Positions 8,218 to 17,586 of a stretch of DNA of 64,000 nucleotides are shown in pieces (within the stretch, counting starts at the first letter, position 1; every line of letters begins with the position of its first letter). The translations under genes and the position numbers were made by a program. Source of the stretch: Gordonia amarae NBRC 15530 (GTDB taxonomy: Bacteria > Actinomycetota > Actinomycetes > Mycobacteriales > Mycobacteriaceae); assembly GCF_000241345.1 (NCBI RefSeq), contig NZ_BAED01000033.1, forward strand, positions 124,001 through 188,000. The letters are read 5' to 3'. The notes beneath the pieces were generated by a model. The model worked only from the letters and a program-made list of their open reading frames with translations, was not told the origin of the DNA and searched no databases.

Positions 8218-11200
8218 TCACGGCAGGCTGCTGGTCGCGAAATCGAGGATCTCCTCGCGCACCTGATGCCGGGACAGCCGTCGCACGGCATCCCACAACG
8301 ACGCCCAGTCGTCCTCGGACAGACCCGAGTTCGGCTGGGCGTCGACGACCGCGCGGTGCAGGCTCGGCATATCCCGCCGGGCGCCGAGCCGCACTCCGAG
8401 CGCCATGAGCCGGGCACCGTCCGCCGCGGTGGCCTGGTCGAGGGTGAGGAGCCTGCCGACGATGAGCGCGATGGTGGCGCCCTGCGGCAGATCGAGCCAG
8501 GTCCGGCCGCCGAGTGTCGACCGCAGCCCTTCACTCAGGACACCGAGATAGTCGAGGGCCGTGGTGGTGTCACCGCAGTCGAGCAGACCGGCCACCGATC
8601 CACTGATCAGCATGACCGCGCCGGGATCCCCGGTGAGGAACGGGTGCTCGCGACGGATGAGCGCGGCCGATCGGCCGAATACCTCAGCGGCGCCGCGTCT
8701 GTCGCCCCGGCCGTGGCAGATCTCGGCAGACACCATCATCATCGCGGAGGTCACCTCGGGATGGCCCTGCGGATCGCCGTCTCGCGCCGTCCACCCGTCC
8801 GCGATCGGGGCCAGCACACGTTCGGCCTCGTCGAACCGCCCGAGCGCCGCCAGGGCGCCCGCGAGATAGCAGCGCGAGCCGTCCGAGTCCTCGGTGGCCG
8901 CGACCTGCTCCAGTTGACCGATGGCGTCCCGGTAGTAGCCGATGGCGTGTTCCCATTGCGCGCGTTGGCCGTAGATGCCGGCCACCGTGTTCTTCGGCAT
9001 CGCCGACAACCAGATGTCGTCGTAGCGGGAGGTGAGCTCGAGCATGCGCAGACCCTCCCGCAGTGCCAGGTCGAGTGCTCCGGTGTTCTCCCAACCGGCC
9101 ATCCGCAGCCCGCGGGCGATGAGCGCCACCTTCGGTGAACCGGCGCGCACTCCGGTGGCGATGAGCCGGTGCGCCGGCGCACCCGCACCGGCCAGTGCCA
9201 GCGCCGACAGGAAGTCGGTCGGTTCGCTCATGACGGTGTCGCGATGCAGCAAGGTGCGCAACAGCATCCGGCCCCGCGCGACGTGCCGCAGGTTCCGGTG
9301 CATCATCTGATGGATGGATGACACGAGAACCGTTGCCTGCCAGAACTTCCGCAGTTCGTCGGGCAGATCGCCCGAGGGCCGGGGCAGTACCCCCATCACT
9401 CTGGTACTCCACGCGATGACCTCCGAATGCAGGCCCCGGATCACCCACAGGCCGCCGAGCACCGGAAACACCGTCACCACGGTGGCGAGTTCGTCGCCGG
9501 TCAGCGGTCCGGTTTCCACTGTGACACAACGCCTCAGAACCCAGACCAGGTTCTCGGCCTCCGCACCGACCCGGTCCATGAGAGCGGGCGAGGCGAAGGC
9601 ACATTCGTATTCGGCACCGACCTCCAGCGCGAAAGCCCTTGCCCAGTGGCAGATCGCCTCATCGACGACTCGCGACGCGGCGGAATCGTCGGCCAGCTTG
9701 GCCTCGCCGAACTCCCGCACGGTCTCCAGCATCCGGTACCGGGTGCCCGTCGCCGTCTCCACCACCGCGAGCAACGACTGATTGACCAACTCCTCGAGGA
9801 CGTCATCGACGCGAAAGCCACTGTAGCCCAAGATGACCGCTGCAGTTTCCGCGGTGAATCCGGCGGGGAGCCTGCACAGCGACCGCAGCGCCGACCGCGC
9901 GTCGTCACCGAGCAGGTCCCAGCTCCAGTCGATGACCGCGTACAGGGTGCGGTGACGATCGGGGGCGCCGCGGTCGTTGCCGCGCAACAACCCGAACCGT
10001 TCATCGAGTCTGGCGGTGATCTCCCCCACCGACATCGTCCGGATGCGCGCCGCGGCGAGTTCGATGGCCAGTGGCAGTCCGTCGAGCCTGTCGCACAGCG
10101 CCGCCACCTCGACCGGGTCGAGGGACACCGTGGGCCGGATGGCCCGCGCCCGACGACCGAACAGTTCCACCGACGCACCGTCGACGCCGACGGCGAGCGT
10201 GGGCAGCGGATAGATGTTCTCGGCGGCCAGCAGCAACGGCGATCTGCTGGTGGTGAGCACCGTCAGATTCTGTTCGGCGGCAAGGAGTTCGGCGACCAGA
10301 CGGGCACACCCGTCGAGCACCTGCTCGCAGTTGTCGAGGATCAGCACGGTGTCGGCCCCGCGGATCTCATCGACGATGCGGACGGTGAGATCGCCCGGAG
10401 GGCGGCGCGTACGGCCGCCGGGCGTCCACTCGGCATCGCCCACCCCGAGCGTCGACGCGACCGCGGCCACCACGTCGTCGTCGTCACGGACCGGCGCCAG
10501 CTGGACATAGAAGACGGAGCGGCCGGTCTCCGCGAGCCGGGCCCCGACCCGGTGGGAGATGCGGGTCTTGCCCACGCCGCCCGGCCCTTGGACGGTGACG
10601 AGCCGACCGGCGGCGAGCAGGTCGATAATGGCGGCGATGTCACCATCCCGGCCGACGAGTTCGGACGCATCCGCGATCAGGCCGACGACCTTGGCTCGCC
10701 TTCTTCCGGTGACCGGTGCTGCCCGCACGCCAGAATCGTCTGCATTGGAGTTCTTTGCGCCAGAGAGCAATTGGGCGTTCAACGCGGTGATCTCAGGACC
10801 CGGGTCGGCACCCAGTTGGGACGACAGTTCACGGCGCAGCCGCACGAACACGGCCAGCGCATCGGCCACGCGGCCCTCGCCGGCCAGCGCCCGCATCAGC
10901 CACATGTGCGCGGTCTCATCGAGAAATTCTGCCGCACAGAGGTTTTCCGCGAGAGCCCGGGCGGACGCGTGATCACCGTCGGCCAGCAGTACCCCGATGC
11001 GGGTGCGGTCGAGCTTGTCCCGCAACGCGGTGGCGCGGGCCGTCAACTCACCGGCGATTCCGCCCGCCGCGTCACCGAGATCGTCGCCGGGTACCCCACG
11101 CCACAGCCGGTCCGCCGCGGCGAGATCGCCGCCGGTCCCCGAAGCGACGAGTTCGCCGGCGATGTCCAGATCGGTGCGGCACCCGGTCAGCCGATAACCG

Positions 11201-11499
11201 CCGGCCACCGCCTCCAGCCGGCCGTGTCCCAGTATCGAGCGCAGCCGCGAGATCTGCGTATGCAAAGCCGCCGGCGGCGATCCCGGCGGATCGTCGCCCC
11301 ACACGTCGTCGATGAGGCGCTCGGCCGTCCGGACCCGGCCGTCGGCCAGGGCCAGTGACACCAGCAACCTGCGGGCGCGCACCCCGGCGATGGGCGCGGG
11401 TTCTGATGCACCGGACGTCGCGGATGCTCCCGCGACGGTGATCGGGCCGAGCAGCCCGATCACCGTCACGACGGGGGATTCAGCCTGCGACGTGGACAC
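8218..11499 (-). CDS. large SARP-family regulator with NB-ARC ATPase and repeat domain (AfsR/BTAD type)
   Basis: A protein of 1,093 residues. Domains in order: an OmpR-like winged helix at about 10-108 (RARRLLVSLALADGRVRTAE, then DDVWGDDPPGSPPAALHTQISRLR); a BTAD domain at about 110-250; an NB-ARC/STAND ATPase with P-loop GPGGVGKT at 305-312 and Walker B LILDN at 386-390; and a long helical TPR-like C-terminus. Such proteins are ATP-controlled transcription activators of secondary-metabolite or transport genes and bind direct heptamer repeats. It is convergent with drrAB. The 190 bp upstream contain a duplicated 22-bp sequence. Confidence 0.88.
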   Translation of the reverse strand: MSTSQAESPVVTVIGLLGPITVAGASATSGASEPAPIAGVRARRLLVSLALADGRVRTAERLIDDVWGDDPPGSPPAALHTQISRLRSILGHGRLEAVAGGYRLTGCRTDLDIAGELVASGTGGDLAAADRLWRGVPGDDLGDAAGGIAGELTARATALRDKLDRTRIGVLLADGDHASARALAENLCAAEFLDETAHMWLMRALAGEGRVADALAVFVRLRRELSSQLGADPGPEITALNAQLLSGAKNSNADDSGVRAAPVTGRRRAKVVGLIADASELVGRDGDIAAIIDLLAAGRLVTVQGPGGVGKTRISHRVGARLAETGRSVFYVQLAPVRDDDDVVAAVASTLGVGDAEWTPGGRTRRPPGDLTVRIVDEIRGADTVLILDNCEQVLDGCARLVAELLAAEQNLTVLTTSRSPLLLAAENIYPLPTLAVGVDGASVELFGRRARAIRPTVSLDPVEVAALCDRLDGLPLAIELAAARIRTMSVGEITARLDERFGLLRGNDRGAPDRHRTLYAVIDWSWDLLGDDARSALRSLCRLPAGFTAETAAVILGYSGFRVDDVLEELVNQSLLAVVETATGTRYRMLETVREFGEAKLADDSAASRVVDEAICHWARAFALEVGAEYECAFASPALMDRVGAEAENLVWVLRRCVTVETGPLTGDELATVVTVFPVLGGLWVIRGLHSEVIAWSTRVMGVLPRPSGDLPDELRKFWQATVLVSSIHQMMHRNLRHVARGRMLLRTLLHRDTVMSEPTDFLSALALAGAGAPAHRLIATGVRAGSPKVALIARGLRMAGWENTGALDLALREGLRMLELTSRYDDIWLSAMPKNTVAGIYGQRAQWEHAIGYYRDAIGQLEQVAATEDSDGSRCYLAGALAALGRFDEAERVLAPIADGWTARDGDPQGHPEVTSAMMMVSAEICHGRGDRRGAAEVFGRSAALIRREHPFLTGDPGAVMLISGSVAGLLDCGDTTTALDYLGVLSEGLRSTLGGRTWLDLPQGATIALIVGRLLTLDQATAADGARLMALGVRLGARRDMPSLHRAVVDAQPNSGLSEDDWASLWDAVRRLSRHQVREEILDFATSSLP

Positions 11500-11545
11500 T
11501 CAGCCCAGAATACGCAGGAGGGGTTCAGTCGGCCCGGTCATGCCC

Positions 11546-11685
11546 GGCCGGCCGAGACCCCGACCATCAATTCGGAGGGGTGCGGTCGGCCCGGCCCGGT
11601 CTGGACGACCGAGCGAGTCGGGAGCTGCGACCGGGGAGCGAGGGAGGAAGACCGGGACTTCAGGGCCGGCCGAGACCCCGACCAT
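11546..11685. repeat. pair of identical 22-bp direct repeats
   Basis: The segment beginning GGCCGGCCGAGACCCCGACC is present at 11546-11567 and again at 11664-11685, exactly 118 bp apart. Both copies lie in the 191-bp gap between the start of the SARP gene and the end of metB. Shorter relatives of GTCGGCCCGG(CCCGG)TC also occur twice here (about 11528 and 11585). The gap holds no convincing gene. Confidence 0.6.
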
Positions 11686-11690
11686 TCAAC

Positions 11691-12830
11691 TCAGTGCAGC
11701 GCTTTCTCCAGGTCGCCGAGGATGTCGTCGATGTCCTCGATGCCCACCGACAGCCGGACCAGGTTGTCGGGGACCTCGAGCAGCGAACCGGCCGTCGAGG
11801 CGTGGGTCATGGCGCCCGGATGCTCGATCAGCGATTCGATGCCGCCGAGGGACTCGGCGAGGGTGAACACCTCGGTGCGGGCGCAGAAGTCCTGAGCCGC
11901 CTCCAGGCCACCGGCGACCAGCACCGACACCATGCCGCCGTAGCGGGCCATCTGCTTGGCCGCCACGTCGTGGCCGGGGTGATCGGGCAGACCCGGGTAC
12001 AGGACCTTCTCGATCTTCGAGTGGCCGGACAGGAACTCGACGACGCGCTCGGCGTTGTCGCTGTGCCGGTCCATGCGGACAGCGAGGGTCTTGATGCCGC
12101 GCATCGTCAGGTAGCCGTCGAACGGTCCCGGCACCGCACCCGCGCCATTCTGCAGGAAGGCGATGTCGACGTCGAGCTGTTCGTCGTCGGTGACCAGGGC
12201 TCCGCCGACCACGTCGGAGTGCCCGCCGAGGTACTTGGTGGTCGAGTGCAGCACCACGTCGGCGCCGAGGGCCAGCGGCTGCTGCAGGTAGGGCGAGGCG
12301 AAGGTGTTGTCCACCACCAGTTTCGCGCCGGCGCCGTGGGCGATCTCGGCGAGGACGGCGATGTCGCCGACGTTGAGCAGCGGGTTGGTGGGGGTTTCGA
12401 TCCACACCAGCTTGGTCTTGTCGGTGATGGCGGCGCGCACGGCGTCGGCGTCGGTGATCGGCGCGACCGAGTAGTCGATGCCCCACTGCGTGAACACCTT
12501 GTCGATGAGCCGGAACGTGCCGCCGTAGGCGTCGTTCGGGATGACCAGGTGATCACCCGGGCGCAGGGTGGCGCGCAGCAGGGCGTCGGTGGCGGCCATG
12601 CCGGAGGCGAAGGCACGCCCGAAGGTGCCGCCTTCGAGGGCTGCGATATTGGCCTCGAGGGCACGCCGGGTGGGGTTGCCGGTGCGCGCGTATTCGAATC
12701 CGCCGCGCAGCCCGCCCACCCCGTCCTGGGCGAACGTCGACGACGCGTAGATGGGGACGTTGACGGCGCCGGTCAGCGGATCGGGATCGTATCCGGCGTG
12801 GATGGCGCGGGTCGAAAAGCCTTGGCTCAT
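11691..12830 (-). CDS. metB: cystathionine gamma-synthase
   Basis: A 379-residue PLP enzyme of the Cys/Met metabolism family. It condenses an activated homoserine with cysteine to form cystathionine in the cytoplasm. The YxR phosphate-contact motif is at 48-50, the PLP-ring Asp is in VVDNTF (174), and the Schiff-base Lys is K199 in HSTTKYLGGHSD. It could also act as a gamma-lyase; adjacency to cbs (10 bp upstream, same strand) links both to transsulfuration, as in the Rv1077-Rv1079 block. Confidence 0.9.
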   Translation of the reverse strand: MSQGFSTRAIHAGYDPDPLTGAVNVPIYASSTFAQDGVGGLRGGFEYARTGNPTRRALEANIAALEGGTFGRAFASGMAATDALLRATLRPGDHLVIPNDAYGGTFRLIDKVFTQWGIDYSVAPITDADAVRAAITDKTKLVWIETPTNPLLNVGDIAVLAEIAHGAGAKLVVDNTFASPYLQQPLALGADVVLHSTTKYLGGHSDVVGGALVTDDEQLDVDIAFLQNGAGAVPGPFDGYLTMRGIKTLAVRMDRHSDNAERVVEFLSGHSKIEKVLYPGLPDHPGHDVAAKQMARYGGMVSVLVAGGLEAAQDFCARTEVFTLAESLGGIESLIEHPGAMTHASTAGSLLEVPDNLVRLSVGIEDIDDILGDLEKALH

Positions 12831-12840
12831 GGTTGTTGTC

Positions 12841-14238
12841 CTATCCGGCGAAGGGATGTGTGCTGACGAAGGCGAGCAGGTCGTGACGGGTGATGACGCC
12901 GACGGGCTTACCGTCTTCGACCACCATCAACGCGTCGGACTCGCTGAGCGCCTTGGTCGCGGCGGAGACCGGTTCACCCGAACCGATCAGGGGGAACGGC
13001 TCGCCCATATGCGCCGACACCGGGTCGGCGAGGCTGGCTCGGCCCTCGAAGACCGCGCTGAGCAGGTCGCGTTCGGTGACCGCCCCGGCCACCTCACCGG
13101 CCATCACCGGCGGTTCGGCGCCGACGACCGGCATCTGGGAGACGCCGTACTCACGCAGGATCTCGATGGCATCGCGCAGGGTTTCCGACGGGTGGGTGTG
13201 CACCAGGTCGGGCAGTTCCCCGCCCTTGCCGCGGAGCACGTCGCCCACCAGCGGTTCACCGGCGGCCTTGCCGTCGAGGGTGGACCGCAGGAAGCCGTAG
13301 CTGCTCATCCACTTGTCGTTGAAGATCTTGGCCATGTAGCCACGGCCGCCGTCGGGCAGCAGCACCACGACCACGGCGTCGGGACCCTCACGTTCGGCGA
13401 CCCGCAGCGCGGCGACCACGGCCATGCCGCAGGAGCCACCCACCAGCAGCCCGTCCTCGCGGGCCAGGCGGCGGGTCATGTCGAACGAGTCGGCGTCGGA
13501 GACCGCGATGATCTCGTCGGGGATCGACGGATCGTAGGCCGCGGGCCAGAAATCCTCACCCACACCCTCGACCAGGTACGGCCGGCCGGTCCCGCCGGAG
13601 TACACCGAACCCTCGGGGTCGACGCCGACGACCTTCACCTTGCCGCCGGAGATCTCCTTAAGGTAGCGGCCGGTGCCGGTGATGGTGCCGCCGGTGCCGA
13701 CGCCGGCCACGAAATGGGTGACCTTCCCGTCGGTGTCCCGCCAGATCTCGGGGCCGGTGGTCTCGTAGTGGCTCTGCGGTCCCGCCGGGTTGGCGTACTG
13801 GTTGGGTTTCCAGGCGCCCTCGATCTCGCGGACCAGGCGGTCGGAGACGTTGTAGTAGCTGTCGGGGTGCTCCGGCGGCACGGCCGTGGGACAGACCACG
13901 ACCTCCGCGCCGTAGGCCTTGAGTACGTTGCGCTTGTCCTCACCGACCTTGTCCGGACAGACGAACACACACTTGTAGCCGCGTTGCTGTGCGACGAGGG
14001 CCAGACCCACGCCGGTGTTGCCGGAGGTGGGCTCGACGATGGTGCCGCCGGGCTTGAGTTCGCCCGAGGCCTCGGCCGCGTCCACCATTCCGGCGGCGAT
14101 GCGGTCCTTGCTGCTGCCGCCGGGATTGAGGTATTCGACCTTGGCCGCGACCAGACCGGAGCCGGGCTTGACCACCGAATTGAGCTTGACAAGGGGTGTG
14201 TTGCCCACCAGGTCGACGACGTGATTCGCGATGCGCAT
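12841..14238 (-). CDS. cbs: cystathionine beta-synthase
   Basis: A 465-residue enzyme. An N-terminal PLP fold-type II domain with K44 in GGSSKDR and a GTGGTITGTGRY phosphate loop is followed by a pair of CBS domains at about residues 335-465 that may sense adenosyl ligands. It makes cystathionine from serine and homocysteine. The start MRIANHVVDLVGNTPLVKL matches the family exactly. The GGAGG element sits only one base before the ATG, unusually close for a ribosome binding site. It is followed by metB and lies head-to-head with the SGNH gene. Confidence 0.92.
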   Translation of the reverse strand: MRIANHVVDLVGNTPLVKLNSVVKPGSGLVAAKVEYLNPGGSSKDRIAAGMVDAAEASGELKPGGTIVEPTSGNTGVGLALVAQQRGYKCVFVCPDKVGEDKRNVLKAYGAEVVVCPTAVPPEHPDSYYNVSDRLVREIEGAWKPNQYANPAGPQSHYETTGPEIWRDTDGKVTHFVAGVGTGGTITGTGRYLKEISGGKVKVVGVDPEGSVYSGGTGRPYLVEGVGEDFWPAAYDPSIPDEIIAVSDADSFDMTRRLAREDGLLVGGSCGMAVVAALRVAEREGPDAVVVVLLPDGGRGYMAKIFNDKWMSSYGFLRSTLDGKAAGEPLVGDVLRGKGGELPDLVHTHPSETLRDAIEILREYGVSQMPVVGAEPPVMAGEVAGAVTERDLLSAVFEGRASLADPVSAHMGEPFPLIGSGEPVSAATKALSESDALMVVEDGKPVGVITRHDLLAFVSTHPFAG

Positions 14239-14361
14239 TCCTCCATCGTCCCATCTATGGGTTCAGACCTCGAATCCCACCTGCGGTATCGCTCCGCCGG
14301 ATCGGAAAACAGCGCAGCTCTGCTCCCGCAGGTGCGCGAGAACGGCTACTAGGGTGGGTTT

Positions 14362-15297
14362 GTGCCGGGTTCTTTTCCACTGAGCGACCGCGCGGTCCGT
14401 GACGGCGGTGCGGCGCTGGCGGCTGCGGCGGCCACCGCAACCGCCTCGTGGGCCGCTTACCGGGGTGTGTACACCTACCTCAACGGGCAGGCCGAACACG
14501 CGCGCACCGTCATCCCGCGCCCCACCGACGGCGCACCGAACGGCGACGGCGTGTACTACCCCGACGGCACCGGGCCCGTCTGGTATCGCCGCGGCCTCGA
14601 CTTCAACATCCACCTGGTGGTGTTCGGCGACTCGACCGGGGCCGGACTGGGGGCCGAGGTCGCCGACGAGACACCCGGGGTGCTCCTGGCCCGGATGGTG
14701 GCCGACCACACCGGCCAGGTGGTGCGCTACTCCAACAAGGCAATTGTCGGGGCCACCTCCAAGGGACTGGCCGGGCAGATCGACGCGATGCTGGTGGCCG
14801 GCGACCGTCCGCATGTCGCGGTGATCATCATCGGCGCCAACGACGTGACCGCGACCAACGGGATCCGGGCGTCGGCCCAGCGCCTCGGGGCGGCGGTGCG
14901 GTTCCTCGTCGACAACGACGCCAAGGTGGTGGTGGCCACCTGCCCCGATTTCGGCGTGATCACCGCCATCCCGCAGCCGTTGCGCACCGTGCTGCGCCGA
15001 TACGGCCTGCGCCTGGCCTCGGCGCAGCGCGGGGCGGTCCGCTCGGCGGGCGGGCGGGCAGTCCCGATGGCCGACATGCTCGCCAAATCCTTCCGGGAAC
15101 AACCGGATTCGATGCTGTCGCCCGATCACTACCATCCGTCGGCCACCGGCTATGCGCTCGCCGCCGACATCCTGCTCCCGGAGGTGCTCGCCGCCATCGG
15201 CGAATGGGGTCCTGAGCCGCTGCCCGAGCCGCCCGAGGTGTCGGAGGCCGCCGAGCGGCGCAAGCCGGTGAACAGGCTGCGAAGACTGTTCACCTGA
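14362..15297 (+). CDS. SGNH/GDSL-family hydrolase
   Basis: A 311-residue protein with a GTG start. An Ala-rich hydrophobic stretch near the N-terminus (about 15-35) may be a membrane anchor or signal. SGNH blocks are present: VVFGDST with the nucleophile S91, IIIGANDV at about 155 and SPDHYHPS at about 255 with the Asp-x-x-His pair. It resembles the esterase Rv1075c, which sits at the same place beside cbs in M. tuberculosis. Ester hydrolysis in the envelope is likely, but the substrate is unknown. Confidence 0.83.
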   Translation: MPGSFPLSDRAVRDGGAALAAAAATATASWAAYRGVYTYLNGQAEHARTVIPRPTDGAPNGDGVYYPDGTGPVWYRRGLDFNIHLVVFGDSTGAGLGAEVADETPGVLLARMVADHTGQVVRYSNKAIVGATSKGLAGQIDAMLVAGDRPHVAVIIIGANDVTATNGIRASAQRLGAAVRFLVDNDAKVVVATCPDFGVITAIPQPLRTVLRRYGLRLASAQRGAVRSAGGRAVPMADMLAKSFREQPDSMLSPDHYHPSATGYALAADILLPEVLAAIGEWGPEPLPEPPEVSEAAERRKPVNRLRRLFT

Positions 15298-15352
15298 GTC
15301 CGCGCCGAGGACTGTTTCCACCGCCCGGAACCGGTGAAGTAACGTGTTTCAC

Positions 15353-16576
15353 ATGCCAGAAGCAGTGATTGTCGCCCATGCCCGTTCCCCGATCGGCCGC
15401 GCCGGTAAGGGATCTCTGAAAGACGTTCGCCCCGACGAGCTCTCGCGCCAGATGGTGGCCGCCGCGCTCGCCAAGGTGCCTTCGCTCGACCCCAAGGACA
15501 TCGAGGACATCCACTGGGGTATCGGACAGCCCGGCGGCCAGGGCGGCTACAACATCGCCCGCGTCATCGCCGTCGAACTCGGCTACGACCACATCCCCGG
15601 CGTGACCGTCAACCGCTACTGCTCGTCGTCGCTGCAGACGACCCGCATGGCGCTGCACGCCATCAAGGCCGGTGAGGTCGACGTGGTGATCTCCGGTGGC
15701 GTCGAGAGCGTGTCCAGCTTCGGCATCTCCGGCGGTGCCGACGGCGCCCCCAACTCCAAGAACGCCGTGTTCGACGAGGCCATCGCCCGCAGCGAGAAGA
15801 CCTCCGAAGGTGGCGCCGGCAGCTGGCACGACCCCCGCGAGGACGGCCTGATCCCCGACGTCTACATCGCGATGGGCCAGACCGCCGAGAACGTGGCCAG
15901 CTACACCGGCATCTCCCGCGAGGACCAGGACCGCTGGGGCGTGCTGAGCCAGAACCGCGCCGAGGCCGCCATCAACGCAGGCTTCTTCGCCCGCGAGATC
16001 GACCCGGTCACGCTGCCCGACGGCACCCAGGTGTCCACCGACGACGGCCCGCGCGCCGGCACCACCTACGACAAGATCAGCCAGCTCAAGCCGGTGTTCC
16101 GGCCCGACGGCACCATCACCGCCGGCAACGCCTGCCCGCTCAACGACGGTGCTGCCGCGCTGGTCATCATGAGCGACACCAAGGCCAAGGAACTGGGCCT
16201 GACCCCGCTGGCCCGTGTCGTCGCCACCGCCGCGACCGGCCTGTCGCCCGAGATCATGGGCCTGGGCCCGATCGAGGCGATCCGCAAGGTGCTGCGCATC
16301 TCGGGTATGTCGCTCTCGGACATCGACCTCGTCGAGATCAACGAGGCGTTCGCCGTGCAGGTCCTCGGTTCGGCCAACGAACTGGGCATCGACCACGACA
16401 AGCTCAACGTCTCCGGCGGTGCCATCGCGATCGGCCACCCGTTCGGCATGACCGGCGCCCGCATCACCACCACTCTGCTCAACAACCTGCAGACCCACGA
16501 CAAGACCTTCGGCATCGAGTCGATGTGTGTCGGCGGTGGCCAGGGAATGGCGATGGTTCTCGAGCGTCTGTCCTGA
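15353..16576 (+). CDS. acetyl-CoA C-acyltransferase (thiolase, FadA family)
   Basis: A 407-residue thiolase. The acyl-accepting Cys is C90 in NRYCSSSLQT, the catalytic His lies in GGAIAIGHPFGMTG and the second Cys in CVGGGQGMA near the C-terminus. It cleaves or forms beta-ketoacyl-CoA in fatty-acid beta-oxidation. The ATG 15353 (MPEAVIVAHARSP) is preferred over GTG 15344. Location beside the SGNH gene matches fadA3 (Rv1074c). A perfect palindromic terminator follows. Confidence 0.9.
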   Translation: MPEAVIVAHARSPIGRAGKGSLKDVRPDELSRQMVAAALAKVPSLDPKDIEDIHWGIGQPGGQGGYNIARVIAVELGYDHIPGVTVNRYCSSSLQTTRMALHAIKAGEVDVVISGGVESVSSFGISGGADGAPNSKNAVFDEAIARSEKTSEGGAGSWHDPREDGLIPDVYIAMGQTAENVASYTGISREDQDRWGVLSQNRAEAAINAGFFAREIDPVTLPDGTQVSTDDGPRAGTTYDKISQLKPVFRPDGTITAGNACPLNDGAAALVIMSDTKAKELGLTPLARVVATAATGLSPEIMGLGPIEAIRKVLRISGMSLSDIDLVEINEAFAVQVLGSANELGIDHDKLNVSGGAIAIGHPFGMTGARITTTLLNNLQTHDKTFGIESMCVGGGQGMAMVLERLS

Positions 16577-16588
16577 TCTACCTGCGTC

Positions 16589-16630
16589 AACAAGAACCGC
16601 CCCGGAGATATCTCCGGGGCGGTTCTTGTT
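16589..16630. terminator. bidirectional terminator, perfect 42-bp palindrome
   Basis: AACAAGAACCGCCCCGGAGA at 16589-16608 is the exact reverse complement of 16611-16630, with a central TA. TTCTTGTTGTG follows on the plus strand and the mirror-image T-rich sequence on the minus. It separates the convergent thiolase and Bax-inhibitor-like genes and can serve both. Confidence 0.85.
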
Positions 16631-16650
16631 GTGTTCGGCGACGCGGGCGT

Positions 16651-17520
16651 CTAGTCCGAGTTGAAGTAGCTCAGCAGACGCAGGATTTCGACGTACAGCC
16701 ACACCAGGGTGACGGTGAGGCCGAGTGCCACACCCCAGGCGGCCTTGGCGGGGGCACCGGCGCGGATCAGGCGGTCGGCCGAATCGAAGTCGAGCAGGAA
16801 GCTGAACGCGGCGATACCGATGCAGACGAGCGAGAAGATGATCGCCAGCGGGCCACCGTCGCGCAGGCCGAAGCCGCCGTCGGTGAAGAAGCTCGCGACC
16901 AGGTTGCCGAGCATCAGCACGCAGACGCCGATCATGGCGGCGAACAGCATCCGGGTAAACCGTGGTGTGACGCGGATCGCGCCGACCTTGTACACCACCA
17001 GCATCCCGAAGAACACGCCGAACGTGCCGAGCACCGCCTGACCGATCAACGCACCGGCCGAGGTGTCTCCACTGACCACCCAGTTACCGAAGACGAACGA
17101 GATCGATCCGACGAACAGGCCCTCGAACGCCGCGTAGGCGAGCACGATGGCCGGGTTGTCCTGCTTGCGGCCGAAGCTTGCGACGAGTACGAGAACCAGG
17201 CCGCCGATCGCGCCGACGGCCATCAGTGGCGTGGCCAGCGCGTCGTTGGAGTCGACCAGGAAGTAGGAGACGATGGCCATGAGGGTCAGAACGCCCAGCG
17301 TGATGGCGGTCTTGGTGACCACATCGTCGACAGTGAGTTGCCTTGACGTCGCGGGTGCGGGCTGCGGATACTGCTGCGCGTAGGGGTCGTACTGCTGGCC
17401 GGGCTGGTTGAACATCGCGCCCTGGGCCGCCCCCGCGGCCCCGGCGCCGAATCCGGCGAAACCGGTCTGGTTATCGCGGACGACTCCGCGCATAACCGGG
17501 TTACTGCTCTCTCTCACCAC
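16651..17520 (-). CDS. Bax inhibitor-1/YccA-like membrane protein
   Basis: A 289-residue protein. A cytoplasmic tail of about 65 residues rich in Gly/Ala/Gln/Tyr/Pro (QPGQQYDPYAQQYPQPAP) precedes seven hydrophobic helices that end in YVEILRLLSYFNSD, as in the actinobacterial BI-1-like (DUF4149/YccA) proteins. The start is GTG 17520 behind AGAAGGAGCC. Members of the family are calcium-leak or membrane stress proteins in other phyla, but no actinobacterial function is settled. Confidence 0.87.
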   Translation of the reverse strand: MVRESSNPVMRGVVRDNQTGFAGFGAGAAGAAQGAMFNQPGQQYDPYAQQYPQPAPATSRQLTVDDVVTKTAITLGVLTLMAIVSYFLVDSNDALATPLMAVGAIGGLVLVLVASFGRKQDNPAIVLAYAAFEGLFVGSISFVFGNWVVSGDTSAGALIGQAVLGTFGVFFGMLVVYKVGAIRVTPRFTRMLFAAMIGVCVLMLGNLVASFFTDGGFGLRDGGPLAIIFSLVCIGIAAFSFLLDFDSADRLIRAGAPAKAAWGVALGLTVTLVWLYVEILRLLSYFNSD

Positions 17521-17586
17521 AGGCTCCTTCTGGGTAGGCGTCTGATTACACCAACGTGTGACCGCTACGTAGGGTTCCGACTTTAC

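Noticed and set aside
9427-11358. 643-residue open frame antisense to the SARP regulator
   Set aside because: Shadow of a high-GC gene with intact winged-helix and P-loop motifs.
14196-14402. Small plus-strand ORF between cbs and the SGNH gene
   Set aside because: It overlaps the start of cbs antisense and the start of the SGNH gene; no family resemblance or start signal.
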